In this document: piece after piece, positions 27,363-39,927 of the stretch
Layout of the letters: the number at the start of each line of letters is the position of its first letter
How positions within the stretch are numbered: the stretch's first letter is position 1
Source of the DNA: AC-32 sp963813435
Lineage (GTDB): Bacteria; Actinomycetota; Thermoleophilia; Gaiellales; Gaiellaceae
Length of the DNA stretch: 64,000 nt
Reading direction: 5' to 3'
Assembly: GCA_963813435.1 (NCBI GenBank)
Contig: CAWEYY010000002.1
Span: 496,001-560,000 of the forward strand
Made by a program: the position numbers and the translations under genes
Notes under the pieces: generated by a model
The model's database searches: none
Told to the model about the DNA's origin: nothing
Seen by the model: only the letters and a program-made list of their open reading frames with translations

Positions 27363-27755
27363 TTGGCCGGCTACACGAAGCTCAACCTGAAGGAAGACAT
27401 CGAGGACCAGGCCCCGAAGTTCGGAATGCCCGAGCTCGAGTTCCGGATGGCGCGCGTCGCGCTCGAGCTCGAGAACTCGGGCGTGACCTACATGCGGATC
27501 GACCCGAACTTCCGGCTTCCCTTCGGGCACACGCACAACGTGCAGGAAGAGGTCTACGTCCTGATCAGCGGCAGCGCGCGCCTGAAGCTCGACGACGACA
27601 TCGTCGAGCTGAAGCCGTTCGACGCGGTGCGGATCCACAACGAGACGATGCGGAACCTCGAGGGCGGCCCCGAGGGCGCCGAGCTGATCGCGATCGGCGC
27701 GCCGAACACCGGCCCCGGCGACGGCCCGATGACGCAGGGCTGGTGGACCGACTGA
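27363..27755 (+). CDS. Cupin-domain protein
   Basis: This 130-residue single-domain cupin has the first motif GHTHNVQEEVYVLISGSARL, with metal-ligand histidines and glutamate, and a second motif region around FDAVRIHNETMRNLEGGPEG, where the usual histidine is present in RIHNE. It may be a small isomerase, sugar-binding protein or sensor; the substrate is unknown. The start is TTG at 27363, supported by AGGAGG 5 bases upstream. It is divergent from leuS and heads a short plus-strand run of cupin, VOC protein and lysA. Confidence 0.8.
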   Translation: MAGYTKLNLKEDIEDQAPKFGMPELEFRMARVALELENSGVTYMRIDPNFRLPFGHTHNVQEEVYVLISGSARLKLDDDIVELKPFDAVRIHNETMRNLEGGPEGAELIAIGAPNTGPGDGPMTQGWWTD

Positions 27756-27773
27756 GGCCCCGGGAGCGCTAGC

Positions 27774-28142
27774 GTGGGTGTCCTGGGGATCAACCACATC
27801 GCGTTCCGGACGCCGGACCCGGCCGGGCTCAAGCGCTTCTACTCCGAGCTCCTGAGCGCGGAGGAGGTCGACGGCGCGCACCATCCGCTGCGGGTCGGCA
27901 GGACGATGCTCGTCTTCTTCGAGTCCGCGGAGGGCGGCGCGCCGGCCGATCCGGACGAGATCTCGTTCGACTGCGACGCGGCAGGCTTCGACGCGTGCTA
28001 CGAGCGCGCGCAGGCGCTCGGCGCCGTCCAGCGCGAGCCCGTCTCGCACACGCCGTGGTCGAAGGGGTTCGTCGTCCGCGACCCGGACGGGCGCAGGATC
28101 GAGCTGACGCACGACGACCTCGGCGTCTACTGGCGCGAGTGA
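27774..28142 (+). CDS. VOC-superfamily protein (glyoxalase/dioxygenase fold)
   Basis: This 122-residue protein begins with GINHIAFRTPDPAGLKRFYS, the classic opening of vicinal-oxygen-chelate domains, and ends with KGFVVRDPDGRRIELTHDDL, with the metal-ligand glutamate in RIEL. Members include glyoxalase I, extradiol dioxygenases and antibiotic-binding proteins; I cannot choose among them. It starts with GTG and its TGA overlaps the lysA GTG. Confidence 0.82.
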   Translation: MGVLGINHIAFRTPDPAGLKRFYSELLSAEEVDGAHHPLRVGRTMLVFFESAEGGAPADPDEISFDCDAAGFDACYERAQALGAVQREPVSHTPWSKGFVVRDPDGRRIELTHDDLGVYWRE

Positions 28143-29413
28143 TCGGGGCGCCGTTCCCGGACACGACCGCCGCCGAGGGCGGCGAGCTCGCGCTCGGCGG
28201 GGTCTCGGCGTCCGTGCTGGCCGAAGAGCACGGGACGCCGCTCGTCGTCTACTGCGAGGCGACGCTGCTCTCCGCGGCGCGTGCGTACCTCGGGGCGGCG
28301 CCGGATGCGCTCGTGCTCTACAGCGTCAAGGCGTTTCCGAACCTGGCGCTGCTGCGGCTGCTCGCCGCGAAGAGTCTGGGAGCGGACGTGTCGACGCTCG
28401 GAGAGCTCACGTTCGCGCGACGAGCGGGGATCGACGGCGAGCGGATCGTCGTGCACGGCAACAACAAGGGCGACGACGAGCTGCGTGCCGCCGCGGAGGC
28501 CGGGGCGCGCTTCGTCGTCGTAGACGCGCTCGACGAGATCGAGCGGGCGGCCGCGGCCGGCGTCGGCCGCGTGCTCGTGCGCGTCACACCCGGGATCGAA
28601 GCGGACACGCACGCCGCGATCCGGACCGCGCACCACGGCTCGAAGTTCGGCCTCCCGCCCGACCAGGCGGCGAAGGCGATCGCAGCCGGCCGGGAGGCGG
28701 GCCTCGACGTCGCCGGGCTGCATCTGCACATCGGCTCTCAGCTGCTCGACACCGAGGCGGCGAGGTCGAGCATCGACTGGCTCGGCGCCTTCGCGGCCGA
28801 CTGCCGCGCGGAGCTCGGCTGGGTTCCGTCGGTGGTCGACCTCGGCGGCGGGCTCGGGATCGAGTACGTCGAGGGCGAGCGGCCGCCCGCGATCGCCGAG
28901 TTCGTCGCCACGCTCCTCGAGCGGCTCGACCACGCCTGGACGCTGCACGGCCTCCCCCGCCCCGAGGTGATCCTCGAGCCCGGCCGCTCGCTCGTCGGGC
29001 ACGCGGCGGTGACGCTCTACCGCGTCGGCGTCGTCAAGCAGGCCACGGAGTCGACGACCTACGTCGCGATCGACGGCGGGATGTCGGACAACCCGCGGCC
29101 GCAGCTCTACGGCGCGCGCTACGAGGCGCTTCTTGCCAATCGCGCCGACGAGGAGCCGTCCGGCGCCTACACCGTCTGCGGGAAGCACTGCGAGTCGGGC
29201 GACGTGCTGATCGACTCCGTCCAGCTCCCCGAGCCGAGGCGCGGCGACCTCCTGGCCGTCCCCGGAACCGGCGCGTACACGCTCGCGATGGGCTCGAACT
29301 ACAACGCGGTCCCGCGCCCCGCGGCCGTGCTCGTCTCGAACGGCACGTCACGGCTCATCCGCCGCCGCGAGACCGTGGACGACCTGCTCGACCTGGAGAC
29401 GCCCGCTACCTGA
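28139..29413 (+). CDS. lysA: Diaminopimelate decarboxylase
   Basis: This 424-residue fold-III PLP enzyme has the PLP lysine in LYSVKAFPNLALL, the glycine-rich phosphate site in VVDLGGGLGIEY, and the active-site cysteine in YTVCGKHCESGD. It makes L-lysine from meso-diaminopimelate in the last step of lysine synthesis. GTG at 28139 overlaps the VOC gene stop (GTGA); the longer open frame upstream is the VOC gene in another frame. It ends 8 bases inside the convergent phospholipase-like gene. Confidence 0.92.
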   Translation: MIGAPFPDTTAAEGGELALGGVSASVLAEEHGTPLVVYCEATLLSAARAYLGAAPDALVLYSVKAFPNLALLRLLAAKSLGADVSTLGELTFARRAGIDGERIVVHGNNKGDDELRAAAEAGARFVVVDALDEIERAAAAGVGRVLVRVTPGIEADTHAAIRTAHHGSKFGLPPDQAAKAIAAGREAGLDVAGLHLHIGSQLLDTEAARSSIDWLGAFAADCRAELGWVPSVVDLGGGLGIEYVEGERPPAIAEFVATLLERLDHAWTLHGLPRPEVILEPGRSLVGHAAVTLYRVGVVKQATESTTYVAIDGGMSDNPRPQLYGARYEALLANRADEEPSGAYTVCGKHCESGDVLIDSVQLPEPRRGDLLAVPGTGAYTLAMGSNYNAVPRPAAVLVSNGTSRLIRRRETVDDLLDLETPAT

Positions 29414-30815
29414 ACGGCGGGCGCAGCCTCAGTAGAAACGGCTTCCGCGGCTTCTGGGTGAAGTCGAAGTCGCGCGTCAGGTCGCCCAGCGCCGGGACGT
29501 CCTCGCGCACGGTGGGCCGCGGGTCGGGCCGCCCGTCCGTCGCCGGGTCGAGACGCAGGCCGGCGAGAAAGTCGTCCTCGATGAACTTGGCGTAGGCGTC
29601 GAAGCTCAGGATCTGGTGGTCGATGACGCCGCGCCTCGCGTACGGCGAGATCAGGAGCGCGGGGACGCGCAGGCCGTAGCCGTTCCGGTCGACCGCGGGC
29701 GGCACGACGTGGTCGTAGAAGCCGCCCCAATCGTCCCACGCGAGGAAGACCGCGCTCGAGGACCAGTTCGGGCTTCGCATGACCGCGTTGATCACGCTCG
29801 TGACATACGCCTGGCCTGCCCTGACCGACTTCGGCGGATGCTCGCTTACCGCGTCGCTGGGCGTGAGCCAGGAGACGGCGGGAAGCCTGCCCTTGCGCGC
29901 GTCGCTGAAGAAGTGCTTCATGGACACGACGTTCCGGACCTGCTTGTCCTGGCGCACGGTCATGAACCACGGGAGTGGGTTCCAGCTCCCGGGCGTCCTT
30001 GCTCTCTGCGGCACCGAGCCGCAGATCATCTCGTCCTCCTCGCAGTCCGGTTCCGTGCCGGTGAACACGTAGTAGCGCCAGGAGACGTCGTTCTTGTGCA
30101 TCAGGTACGTCAGGTCGGTCCAGGCGTAGCTGGGGACGCGGCCGGTCGGGTTCTGCGGCGTGTGAGGGGGCGCGAGCGGGTTCTCGACCGCGTTGACGCA
30201 GCTCATCGGGTCGTTGCGGCGGCGGCACCGCGCCGACCACTCGGAGACCATGAACAGGCGCGCCGGCAGGGTCCATGAGGTGATGGGCTCGAACAGGTGG
30301 TCCTGGAGCACGAAGCGCTTCGCGTAGGCCCAGTAGTTCGGGATCTCGCGCCGGTCGAAGTAGCCCATCACGTCGGGGCCGCGCTTCATCGAGCACTGCG
30401 GCGCCCGCGGATGCGTCTTGCAGCCGTTCTTCAGGCCGCGGCGCGCCTGGGTAATGAAGCCGTTCATCTTGCCGCCGTTGACGTCCCGGATCGCGTCCAG
30501 GTGCTCGTGAGGCCCGCCGAGGTTCCGCGGCGAGGTCTCGTGGAAGGGCTTGACGCAGCGGTGCCGATAGGTGTCAGGCACGCAGACCGTGAACCTGCCG
30601 TTCCGCCGCGGGAGCCCGTCGGCCCTCGGATAGGTGCCGAAGTACTCGTCGAACGAGCGGTTCTCCTGCATGACCACGATCACGTGCTTGATCTTGTGGA
30701 TCCCCGTGGCCGTCGGGTTCGCGGGTGGGCGCGGGCGCGGCGACGCGCCGCATCCTGCTACGACCAACCCCGCAACTGCGAGCGAGACAACCGCTCGAGA
30801 CCCCACTGCGCGCAC
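29406..30815 (-). CDS. Phosphoesterase/phospholipase-C-family lipoprotein
   Basis: This 469-residue protein of the PLC/acid-phosphatase AcpA family has IKHVIVVMQENRSFDEYFGT near residue 45, where the metal-binding and nucleophile residues lie, and GGFYDHVVPP with RVPALLISPYA later. The signal peptide ends in a lipobox (VVAGC), so it is probably anchored outside the membrane. It would cleave phosphate esters from lipids or other substrates. GTG at 30815 sits two bases after TACAAT, a good -10 element, so the transcript may be leaderless; a second GTG at 30806 is an alternative. It lies 20 bases after fbiC. Confidence 0.85.
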   Translation of the reverse strand: MRAVGSRAVVSLAVAGLVVAGCGASPRPRPPANPTATGIHKIKHVIVVMQENRSFDEYFGTYPRADGLPRRNGRFTVCVPDTYRHRCVKPFHETSPRNLGGPHEHLDAIRDVNGGKMNGFITQARRGLKNGCKTHPRAPQCSMKRGPDVMGYFDRREIPNYWAYAKRFVLQDHLFEPITSWTLPARLFMVSEWSARCRRRNDPMSCVNAVENPLAPPHTPQNPTGRVPSYAWTDLTYLMHKNDVSWRYYVFTGTEPDCEEDEMICGSVPQRARTPGSWNPLPWFMTVRQDKQVRNVVSMKHFFSDARKGRLPAVSWLTPSDAVSEHPPKSVRAGQAYVTSVINAVMRSPNWSSSAVFLAWDDWGGFYDHVVPPAVDRNGYGLRVPALLISPYARRGVIDHQILSFDAYAKFIEDDFLAGLRLDPATDGRPDPRPTVREDVPALGDLTRDFDFTQKPRKPFLLRLRPPFR

Positions 30816-30835
30816 GATTGTACGCGCCGAGGGAG

Positions 30836-33208
30836 CTACCGGAGCGCCAGTTGTGCCGGCCTGACGAGGCGCGGCGGCGCGACGAGGCCCGCCTCGCTCA
30901 CCGGCGGGTTGAGCGGCTCCGCAAGTGGCGTGGCGCCGAACGACGCGCGGCGACGCTCCTCGGGCGCGTCGTCGTAGAACGTCGTCCGCTGCCGCGGCTC
31001 GCGGCCGATGTCGCGGATCGCGCCCTCGAGCCGCTCGGGCGAGGCCTCCTGGCCGTGCGCAGCTCCGGCGGCGCGCGAGATCGACTCGTTCATCAACGTG
31101 CCGCCCAGATCGTTGGCGCCGGCCCTCAGGGCGACCTGCGCGCCTTCGAGCCCGAGCTTCACCCACGATGCCTGGACGTTCGTGATCCACGGGTGCAGCG
31201 CGAGCCGGGCGACCGCGTGGATCAGGATCGCCTCGCGGAACGTCGGCCCCGGGCGCGCGCGGCCCTTCAGGTAGATCGGCGCCTCCATGTGCACGAACGG
31301 CAGCGGCACGAACTCCGTGAAGCCGCCGCTGCGCTGCTGCTGCTCGCGCAGCCGCACGAGGTGCCGAGCCCACGAGCGCGGCGAGTCGGCGTGGCCGAAC
31401 ATGATCGTCGTCGTCGAGCGCAGGCCCGCGCGATGCGCTGCGTCGTGCACCTCCAGCCACTGCTCGGTCGAGACCTTGTCGGGACAGATCACGGCGCGCA
31501 CCTCGTCGTCGAGGATCTCGGCGGCCGTGCCCGGAAGCGATGCAAGCCCGGCGTCGCGAAGGCGAGCGAGGTAGTCGTCGAGCGGCAGGCCGAGCGTGGC
31601 CGCTCCCTGCCAGACCTCGAGCGCGGAGAACGCGTGCACATGCAGCCCGGGCACCGCGTCCTTCAACGCGAGGCAGACGTCCAGGTAGTAGTCGCCGGTG
31701 AACGCCGGATGAATCCCACCCTGGAGGCAGATCTCCGTCGCACCGCGCTCCCAGGCCTCCTCCCCGCGGCGGACGACCTCGTCGAGCGGCACGAGGTACG
31801 GCTTTCCGCGCAAGTCGTCGGCCAGGCGGCCCTTCGAGAACGCGCAGAAGCCGCAGCGGAAGTAGCAGACGTTCGTGTAGTTGACGTTGCGGGTGACGAC
31901 GTAGCTGACCGTGTCGCCGTTCACCTCGCGCCGCAGATCGTCGGCGGCGCGCATCACCGCCGCGAGGTCGCGGCCACGCGCCGAGAAGAGCGTCGTGATC
32001 GCGTCCTCGTCGAGCTCCTCGGCGGCGAGCGCGGCGGCGACCTGACCCTGGGCCCGGCCCCGCAGCTCGAGCCGGGGCGGCGCCTCGAGCACCCCCGGCG
32101 ACCAGCCGTCCTCGCGCCCGAGCCCGCCCGCGTCGGCCCGGCGAAGCACGTGCGGAGCGACCGACTCGTCGACCCAGTCGTCGAGCTCGTCGACGTAGCG
32201 CGGGTAGATCGGCAACCGCGGCGCTAGCTCGAGGCCCTGCGCCTCGGTCGCCCGGCGAAGCCGCTCCAGCTCGGGCCACGGCGCCTCCGGGTTGACGTGG
32301 TCGACGGTGACGGGCGAGACGCCGCCCCAGTCGTCGATCCCGGCCTCGAGCAGTCGCGGGAACTCGTCGTAGCTCAGGTTCGGCGGCGCCTGGATGCTCC
32401 ACTCGGCACCGAGCAGCACGCGCGCGATCGCGCACGTCCAGAGCAGCTCCTCGAGCGGCGGCTCCGGCGCGTCGGCCATGCGCGTCCCGGGCTTGGCGCG
32501 AAAGTTCTGGACGATCACCTCCTGCACGTGCCCGTAGCGCTCGCCGAGCTCGCGGATCGCGAGCAGCGACTCGACCCGCTCCTCGCGTGTCTCGCCGATC
32601 CCGATCAGGATCCCGGTCGTGAACGGCACGCGCGCCCGGCCTGCGGCCTCGATCGTCTCCAGCCGCCGCGCGGGCAGCTTGTCGGGCGAGCCGAAGTGCG
32701 GCCCGCCGCGCTCCGAGAGCCGCTCCGAGAGCGTCTCGAGCATGACGCCCTGCGAGACGCTCACCTCACGCAGCGCCCGCACGTCCTCCTCCGCCATGAC
32801 CCCGGGGTTCAGATGCGGCAGGAGGCCCGTCTCCTCGAGCACGAGCCGGGCGCAGCGCGCGAGGTACTCGAGCGTCGTCTGGCAGCCGAGCTCCCGCAGC
32901 TCATCACGCGCGACGCGGTAGCGGAGCTCCGGCTTGTCGCCGAGCGTGAAGAGCGCCTCGTGACAGCCGGCGGCCGCGCCCGCGCGAGCGATCGCGAGCA
33001 CCTCGCCCTCGGTCAGGTACGCGCGCTGGCCGCGGCGGGGCGGGTGCGCGAACGTGCAGTAGTGGCAGACGTCCCGGCAGAGCTTCGTCAGCGGGATGAA
33101 GACCTTCGGCGAGAAGGTGACGAGCCGTCCGTGCCCCGCCTCTCGAAGGCGGCAAGCGTCGACGGCAAGCTCCTCCCAGGAAGCCTCGATCGGGTCGCGC
33201 GCCTCCAC
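30836..33208 (-). CDS. fbiC: 7,8-didemethyl-8-hydroxy-5-deazariboflavin synthase (CofG-CofH fusion)
   Basis: This 790-residue protein joins two radical-SAM halves. The CofG-like half has CRDVCHYCTF and the CofH-like half has CYFRCGFCAFSKGR. Together they build the F0 chromophore of coenzyme F420 from tyrosine and the flavin precursor diaminouracil. The fused form is typical of actinobacteria, while archaea keep two genes. CLQGGIHPAFTGDYYLD and GGTLMNESISRAAGA are standard CofH segments. It starts with GTG. No other F420 gene is in the window, though the PPOX protein at 44 kb belongs to a family that can use F420. Confidence 0.95.
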   Translation of the reverse strand: MEARDPIEASWEELAVDACRLREAGHGRLVTFSPKVFIPLTKLCRDVCHYCTFAHPPRRGQRAYLTEGEVLAIARAGAAAGCHEALFTLGDKPELRYRVARDELRELGCQTTLEYLARCARLVLEETGLLPHLNPGVMAEEDVRALREVSVSQGVMLETLSERLSERGGPHFGSPDKLPARRLETIEAAGRARVPFTTGILIGIGETREERVESLLAIRELGERYGHVQEVIVQNFRAKPGTRMADAPEPPLEELLWTCAIARVLLGAEWSIQAPPNLSYDEFPRLLEAGIDDWGGVSPVTVDHVNPEAPWPELERLRRATEAQGLELAPRLPIYPRYVDELDDWVDESVAPHVLRRADAGGLGREDGWSPGVLEAPPRLELRGRAQGQVAAALAAEELDEDAITTLFSARGRDLAAVMRAADDLRREVNGDTVSYVVTRNVNYTNVCYFRCGFCAFSKGRLADDLRGKPYLVPLDEVVRRGEEAWERGATEICLQGGIHPAFTGDYYLDVCLALKDAVPGLHVHAFSALEVWQGAATLGLPLDDYLARLRDAGLASLPGTAAEILDDEVRAVICPDKVSTEQWLEVHDAAHRAGLRSTTTIMFGHADSPRSWARHLVRLREQQQRSGGFTEFVPLPFVHMEAPIYLKGRARPGPTFREAILIHAVARLALHPWITNVQASWVKLGLEGAQVALRAGANDLGGTLMNESISRAAGAAHGQEASPERLEGAIRDIGREPRQRTTFYDDAPEERRRASFGATPLAEPLNPPVSEAGLVAPPRLVRPAQLALR

Positions 33209-33245
33209 GGCGCGAGACTACTCGCTACCCCGTCAGCGAAGGCGG

Positions 33246-33320
33246 CTAAGGCATCGCTTGCGATGCCGACCTCAGGACGCGCCGGCTTCGCCGGTGCGTC
33301 CGTCTGAAATGACCGGTCGA
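33246..33320 (-). repeat. Dispersed double-hairpin repeat family B, copy B2
   Basis: This is the best-formed copy: an 8-bp stem GGCATCGC-TT-GCGATGCC, and a second stem GGACGCGCCGGC-TTC-GCCGGTGCGTCC with one mismatch, then GACCGGTCGA. It ends 11 bases from the stop of the ABC substrate-binding gene. Confidence 0.85.
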
Positions 33321-33331
33321 AACGAGCGGGT

Positions 33332-34546
33332 CTAGCGCACGCGGAAAAGCCCGCCGAACGAGACCCAGCGGCCGTTGTGGTACCGCTGCAGCCGCGCCTG
33401 GTCGAGCGGGAAGTGGTCGGTCGCCGATGTGTGGACGACGACGCCCGGCAGCAGGAAAGGGTCGTTCTTGATGTTCAGGTGCGTGGCCGCCTTCATGATG
33501 CTCGCCCGCGTCGGGTTCTTGCCCGCCTTCTTGAGCGCCTCGACGAAGGTGTGCGCAACCGACATGCCGAAGACGTTGTAGACGTCCTTGGGAGTCGTGC
33601 CCTTGTACTTCTTCATGATCGACCGGTAGAGCTTCATGCCCTTGTCCTTCGCCCAGCGCGGGTCGGTCGGGTCCTTGAGGAAGACGATCGAGATCGTGCC
33701 CTCGGTCTGTTTCTTGCTCGATCCCACGGTCGCGAGGCCCATGATGTTCGACGCGCTCGAGACTGCGTTGACGAAGACCTTCGGCTTCCAGCCGAGCTTG
33801 TGCGCGTAGACGTAGGACTGGATCGCGAACTGCGGCGTGGCGAAGTTCATCAGCACGTTCACCTTCGCGGCCTTGAGCTTCGCGATCTGCGACTGCACTT
33901 CCGAGTCGGTCACGTCGTAGCTCTGCTTCGAGACGACCAGCTTGGCCTTCTTGCCGAGCCCGCGTGTGAGCCCGGCGAGGAGGTCCTTGCCGTAGTCGTC
34001 GTTCTGGTAGAGGACGCCGATGCGCGCCTTCGGGCTCGTCTTCGCCACGTAGCGGCCGTAGATCGTGCCCTCGGCGCGGTAGTTGGGCTGGTAGCCGATC
34101 GTCCACGGCCACTGCTTGTAGTCCTTGCCCCACGTCGTCGCGCCGCTGGCGACGAAGAGCTGCGGCACCTTGAGCGCGTTCAGGTACGGACGCGTCGCCA
34201 GGTTGTGCTCGGTGCCGAGGCTGTTGAAGATCGCGAAGACGTGGTCCTGCTCGACGAGCTCGCGCGTCTTCTCCGTCGTCTTTCCGGGGTCGTACGCGTC
34301 GTCCTTGATCACGTACTTGATCTTGCGCTTGTTGACCCCGCCGCGCGCGTTGACATAGCGGAAGTACGCCGCGGCGCCGAGGCCGACGGTCCTGTAGGCC
34401 GACGCGACTCCGGACAGCGGGATCGTCCCGCCGATCACGATCTCCGAAGGCGTGACTCCGGGCGTGGCCGAGCCCGCTCCCGAGGCGGCCGTGGTGAGCG
34501 CGAGCGCGCCCAGAAGCGCGGCGGTGACGTAAGAGACCCGTTTCAT
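33332..34546 (-). CDS. livK: Branched-chain amino acid ABC transporter substrate-binding protein
   Basis: This 404-residue protein has a cleavable signal peptide (KRVSYVTAALLGALALTTAA) and then a Leu/Ile/Val-binding-protein fold: PSEIVIGGTIPLSGVASAYR at the start, ARIGVLYQNDDYGKDLLAGL and VDVNVLM-type strands later. It is lysine-rich for this genome. It captures ligand for the permease pair encoded just upstream and is the last gene of the liv unit. The real ligand may be an amino acid, amide or aromatic acid. It is intact, unlike its permease partners. Confidence 0.9.
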   Translation of the reverse strand: MKRVSYVTAALLGALALTTAASGAGSATPGVTPSEIVIGGTIPLSGVASAYRTVGLGAAAYFRYVNARGGVNKRKIKYVIKDDAYDPGKTTEKTRELVEQDHVFAIFNSLGTEHNLATRPYLNALKVPQLFVASGATTWGKDYKQWPWTIGYQPNYRAEGTIYGRYVAKTSPKARIGVLYQNDDYGKDLLAGLTRGLGKKAKLVVSKQSYDVTDSEVQSQIAKLKAAKVNVLMNFATPQFAIQSYVYAHKLGWKPKVFVNAVSSASNIMGLATVGSSKKQTEGTISIVFLKDPTDPRWAKDKGMKLYRSIMKKYKGTTPKDVYNVFGMSVAHTFVEALKKAGKNPTRASIMKAATHLNIKNDPFLLPGVVVHTSATDHFPLDQARLQRYHNGRWVSFGGLFRVR

Positions 34547-34553
34547 GCCCCGA

Positions 34554-35565
34554 CTAGGGACGAGTGTACAACCAGGTTGTTAGTGGTCTGGCCAGCCGGC
34601 GGATGAATCCGCCGGCGCCTGCGGGGAGCAGGATCATGACCAGAATGATGGCCGCGCCGTAGACGAAATCGGGCACTCCGGGCCGGTCCGAGATGTGCGT
34701 CGAGACCGTCGGCAGGTACTGGACGAAGAGCGCGCCGAGCACGAGTCCGGCCAGCGAGCCGAGCCCGCCGACGACCGCGCCGACCAGGATCAGGATCGAG
34801 AGCAGGAACGTGAAGCTGAGCGGGTTCACGATCTCCGTCTGGATCGCGAGCAGCGAGCCGGCGACTCCCGCGTAGACGCCGCTGATCGCGAAACGCGAGC
34901 GTCTTGTACCTGGCGAGGCTGACGCCCGAGGAGACGGCCGCGATCTCGCTGTCGCGGACGGCGCGGAACGTGCGGCCCAGGCGGCCACGCACGATCAGCC
35001 ACGCGACGGCGAAGCCGATCAGCCCGATCGTCCACGTCAGGTAGTAGAGGAAGTGGTTCTGGGTCATCGAGTGGCCGAAGATCGTCACCGTCCCGGTGAG
35101 GCCGGTGACCTGGGTCGGCGCCGACTCGAGGAATCGCAGGCCCTGGGAGCCGCCGGTCAGCCCGGGGAACTTCTTCAGGATCGACGGCATCGCCACGGCG
35201 AGGCCGAACGTCGCGATCGCGAGGTAGAGCCCGGAGAGGCGCAGCGCGGGAATCCCGACGAGGAAGCCGACGAACCCGGCGACGAGCCCCGCGATCGGGA
35301 TCGTCCAGACGTCGCGCCAGTGCTCGTGCACCACCAGGATCGCCGTCGTGTAGCCGCCGACGGCCATCAGCGCACCGTGGCCGAGCGAGATCTGTCCGGT
35401 GTAGCCGGTCAGCAGGTTGAGGCCGACGATCGCGATGAAGAACACGCCCGCCTGCGCGAGGTCGCGCGAGTGGAAGTCGCTGACGTAGCGCGGGAGGACG
35501 GCGAAGAACGCGATGCCGGCCGCGACGACGAGGATCCAGAGGCCGATCCCGAGCGCGCGCCGCAT
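34554..35565 (-). CDS. livM: Branched-chain amino acid ABC permease LivM (one-base frameshift)
   Basis: The N-terminal two thirds (LLTGYTGQISLGHGALMAVG, GIPALRLSGLYLAIATFGLA) are a clear LivM permease. At SLARYKTLAF the frame breaks, and the rest of the protein (AISGVYAGVAGSLLA, then LSILILVGAVVGGLGSLAG) continues in another frame down to 34554. One extra base in the run at 34891-34893 explains this; removing it gives about 336 residues. ATG at 35565 shares a base with the livH stop. Either the assembly is wrong here or the permease is inactive. Confidence 0.85.
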
Positions 35566-36468
35566 CAGACCCGCCTCACCACGGTCCGCCCGAAGAGGCC
35601 GGTCGGCTTGATGAGAAGCACCACCAGGATCATCGCGAGCGCGAACGGCGTCCGCAGGTCGGTGCCGATCCAGTCGACGTAGGTGCCGATCAGGTTGATC
35701 ATCACGCCGAGCAGGAGCGACCCGACGACCGCGCCGGCGGGGCTCTCCAGGCCGCCGAGAACGGCGCCGGCGATCGCGTAGAGCAGCACGGCCTGCATCA
35801 CGTTCTGGTCGAAGCTCCCGAGCGCGGGCGCCGTCAGCATCCCGGAGACCGCGCCCATCGCCGCCGCCAGCCCCCAGCCGAGCGCGAGCATCCAGCTGAC
35901 GCGGATGCCGACGAGACGGCTCTCGTCCGGGTTGACGGCGGCCGCACGAAGGGCGAGCCCGAGCTTCGTGAACCGGAAGAACAGCCAGAGCAGCGCGACG
36001 ACCCCGAGCGAGACGGCGATGTTGCCGAGATCCTGGATCGAGAACGCGACGCCGGCCACGTCGATCGGCCGGGTCGAGAACGCGTTCGGGATCGTCCGCG
36101 TCTCCGAGCTCCAGATCCAGCGCGAAGCACCGTCGACAAGGAAGAAGAGCCCGATCGTCACGATCGCGACCGTCAGCGCGGGCGCCCGCTCGACGGGCCG
36201 GATCACGACGCGCTCGATCGCGATCCCGCCCACGAACGAGATTCGCGATCGTCAGGAAGAACGCCGCCCAGAACGAGAGCCCGTGGTCGACGAGCGACCA
36301 GGCGATGAAGATCGAGAACATCGCCATCTCGCCCTGCGCGAAGTTGATCACGCCGGTCGAGCGGTAGATGAGCACGAGCGCCAGGGCGAGCAGCGCCCAG
36401 GTCCCGCCCGTGGAGAGGCCGATCACGGTCTGCTGGGCGAGCTGGGTCCAGTCGAAGGCCAGCAGCAC
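35565..36468 (-). CDS. livH: Branched-chain amino acid ABC permease LivH (one-base frameshift)
   Basis: The start (LAQQTVIGLSTGGTWALLAL, YRSTGVINFAQGEMAMFSIF) is a typical LivH N-terminus with the NFAQGE motif. Near LTIA the frame changes and continues as FVGGIAIERVVIRPVERAP through VSGMLTAPALGSFD to the stop at 35565. One extra base near 36242 accounts for it; corrected length is about 300 residues. GTG at 36468 follows the livF stop by 2 bases. It forms the membrane channel with LivM. Confidence 0.85.
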
Positions 36469-36470
36469 GG

Positions 36471-37187
<717 letters not shown>

Positions 37188-37193
37188 TGGCGT

Positions 37194-37266
37194 GAGGCAT
37201 CGCTTGCGATGCCGCCCTCAGGACGCGCAGGCTTTGCCTGTGCGTCCGTCTGAAATGACCGGTCGA
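37194..37266 (-). repeat. Dispersed double-hairpin repeat family B, copy B3
   Basis: The first stem is AGGCATCGC-TT-GCGATGCC; the second stem is GGACGCGCAGGC-TTT-GCCTGTGCGTCC, where paired substitutions against B2 keep the stem (C-G to A-T). It ends with GACCGGTCGA, 17 bases after the livG stop and before livF. The compensatory changes suggest that the RNA or DNA hairpin is selected. Confidence 0.85.
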
Positions 37267-37282
37267 AGCGATGGGACTCCTC

Positions 37283-37988
37283 TTAGACATCACTGGTCCC
37301 GAGATACGCCTCGATCACGGCGGGATCGCTCTGAACCTCGGCCGGGGTGCCGCTCGCGATCTTGCGGCCGAAGTCGAGCACGTGGACGCGGTCGGCGACG
37401 CCCATCACGAGCCCCATGTGGTGCTCGACGAGCAGGATCGTCAGCTCGAAGTCCGCGCGAAGCAGCCTGAGCAGGGCCGCGAGCTCCTGCACCTCCTCGT
37501 GGTTGAGCCCGCCCGCGGGCTCGTCCAGGAGCAGCAGCCGAGGGCCCGACGCGAGCGCGCGCGCGAGCTCGACCCGCTTCTGCAGCCCGTAGGCGAGCTC
37601 GGCCGCCTGGCGCTGCGCAAGCGGCGCGAGGCCCGTGTAGCCGAGCAGGTCGCGCGCGCGACCGTCCGCGCCGCGAGTGCCGGCCCATCAGGACGTGCTC
37701 GAGGACGGTCATCGACCCGAACAGCTCGACGTTCTGGAACGTGCGCGCGATCCCGCGCCTGACCACGCCGTGCGCAGGCGTGCGCAGAAGGCTCTGTCCG
37801 TCGAACTCGATCTCGCCGTCGTCGGGCTTGTAGAGGCGCGTGATCAGGTTGAACATCGACGTCTTCCCCGCGCCGTTCGGCCCGATCAGCCCGACGATCT
37901 CACCCTCACCGACGTCGAACGAGACGTCGTCCACGGCCACGATCCCGCCGAACCGGAGCGTCACGTGTCCGACGTCGAGGAGGGCCAC
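37283..37988 (-). CDS. livG: Branched-chain amino acid ABC transporter ATPase LivG (one-base frameshift)
   Basis: The first part has Walker A GPNGAGKTS and ARTFQNVELFGSMTVLEHVL. Around 37665-37690 the frame breaks, and the rest continues in another frame with LAYGLQKRVELARALASGPR (degenerate signature), LLLLDEPAGGLN and LVEHHMGLVMGVADRVHVLD to the stop at 37283. One extra base explains it; corrected length is about 234 residues. GTG at 37988. It is first in the liv unit, 34 bases after yyaL. Confidence 0.85.
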
Positions 37989-38022
37989 GGCGCGTGACTC
38001 TACGGCGGCCGCGGCCGGCGGT

Positions 38023-39909
<1,887 letters not shown>

Positions 39910-39927
39910 GCTTTGTACGGTACTTCC